In this document: positions 14,057 through 14,701 of the stretch, in pieces | How the letters are laid out: each line of letters opens with the position of its first letter | Position numbering within the stretch: position 1 is the first letter of the stretch | Source of the DNA: an uncultured Bacilli bacterium | GTDB taxonomy: Bacteria > Bacillota_I > Bacilli_A > RF39 > UBA660 | Reading direction: 5' to 3' | Length of the DNA: 14,701 nt | NCBI GenBank assembly: GCA_944372725.1 | Contig: CALWAA010000007.1 | Location: 1-14,701 of the forward strand | Made by a program: the position numbers and the translations under genes | The notes under the pieces: model-generated | The model's input: only the letters and a program-made list of their open reading frames with translations | Databases searched by the model: none | Told to the model about the DNA's origin: nothing

Positions 14057-14701
14057 ATGAAAAATGATAACTTGATTATTTACAAAAATAAAGAAGGAGA
14101 GGTAGTAGTAGATGCAATCTACCAAAATGAAACATTATGGCTTACCATGAAAGGAATGGCTAAAGTGTTTGAAGTCCAAGTACCAGCTATCTCAAAACAT
14201 TTAAAAAACATCTTTGATGAAGAAGAATTGGTAAGAAATTCAGTTATTTCCAAAATGGAAATAACTGCAAGCGATGGAAAAAAGTATAATACAGAAATGT
14301 ATAACCTAGATGCTGTTATCGCTGTTGGCTATCGCGTAAACTCTAGAAAAGCAACTGAGTTTAGAATTTGGGCAACGAAGATATTAAAAGAATATATGTT
14401 AAAAGGTTTTGCTTTAAATGATGAAAAGTTTATAAGGGGCAATAAATATAATAGTAGGTATTTTGATGAATTATTAGAACGTATTAAAACAATTAGAGCA
14501 AGTGAAAGAATGGCTTATCAAAAAATAATGGATTTATTTATAGCAACGTCTGCCGACTATGAAGAAAACACAGAAGAAGCCTATACTTTTTTTAAGATTA
14601 TTCAAAATAAACTCCATTATGCAATTAGTGGTCATACTGCTGCCGAGTTAATTTTTGCAAGAGTAGATGCCACCAAAGAAAATATGGGATTAACTAACTG
14701 G
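14057..14701 (+). CDS. rhuM: RhuM-family protein, 5' part (3' end outside window)
   Basis: The frame opens at ATG 14057, spaced 7 nt after AGGGTGG, and is open to the window edge (215 codons; family members are usually about 330-340). The sequence follows the RhuM pattern: an N-terminal strand pair (LIIYKNKEGEVVVDAIYQNE), WLTMKGMAKVFEVQ (28-41, winged-helix or Bro-N-like DNA-binding region), ISKHLKNIFDEEEL (45-58), YNLDAVIAVGYRVNSRKATEF starting at 82, FRIWATKILKEYMLKGFAL (102-120), and then ASERMAYQKI. RhuM was first named from a Salmonella pathogenicity island, but homologues are widespread in gut bacteria, often near restriction or other mobile genes; a molecular function is not established. 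The gene has a good promoter of its own and follows the nifJ terminator. Nothing downstream is visible, so its neighbours cannot be judged. Confidence 0.88.
   Translation, partial: MKNDNLIIYKNKEGEVVVDAIYQNETLWLTMKGMAKVFEVQVPAISKHLKNIFDEEELVRNSVISKMEITASDGKKYNTEMYNLDAVIAVGYRVNSRKATEFRIWATKILKEYMLKGFALNDEKFIRGNKYNSRYFDELLERIKTIRASERMAYQKIMDLFIATSADYEENTEEAYTFFKIIQNKLHYAISGHTAAELIFARVDATKENMGLTNW

Overview
The window looks like chromosome from a very AT-rich, Gram-positive-type bacterium of the Bacillota/Mycoplasmatota kind. It could be an uncultured gut Bacilli-like lineage, but that placement is inferred from gene content and base composition, not from a marker-gene search. Tryptophan is written as TGG throughout and no open frame contains an internal TGA. 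TGA also ends nifJ inside its own terminator hairpin, so the standard bacterial code applies. Only the collagen-like gene at the left edge is visibly richer in G+C.

Layout. At 1-554 on the minus strand lies the 5' part of a collagen-like surface protein (Gly-Pro-Thr and Gly-Ala-Thr triplets). Diverging from it is a family 2 glycosyltransferase with a TPR tail (723-1802). Next come two zinc-ribbon membrane proteins in tandem (1890-4373). The gap at 4374-4573 holds what looks like a self-contained small RNA gene, with its own promoter, a 13-bp hairpin and a terminator hairpin, followed by a separate promoter for a three-gene operon. That operon encodes a ZIP-type metal transporter, a Rossmann-fold epimerase/dehydratase-like protein with a duplicated basic tail, and a patatin-like lipase (4574-7383). 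Single-gene units follow: a YebC-family translation factor (7439-8161); a Fic protein whose catalytic His position is Gln (8226-8876); a membrane-anchored or secreted protein interrupted by an in-frame TAA at codon 7 (8999-9892); a small coiled-coil membrane protein (9973-10521); pyruvate:ferredoxin oxidoreductase nifJ (10593-13955); and the first 215 codons of a RhuM-family protein (14057 to the edge).

Transcription signals are unusually easy to read. Many units have a TATAAT-type -10 box, often preceded by TGn. In seven of them it ends only 18-24 bp before the start codon, so the predicted leaders are about 11-17 nt and barely hold the Shine-Dalgarno sequence. Five T-tailed hairpins end transcription units. 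This architecture fixes the nifJ start at 10593, because the longer open frame begins inside the -35 box. It also shows that the ATG at 8999 is the original start of the interrupted gene.

Functionally, nifJ indicates anaerobic, ferredoxin-linked pyruvate catabolism. The collagen-like protein, glycosyltransferase and zinc-ribbon/NPCBM-like protein point to cell-surface building. No complete new multi-gene system is evident. The most interesting items are the candidate small RNA, the Fic variant, the interrupted gene, and the possible glycosyltransferase/collagen pairing.
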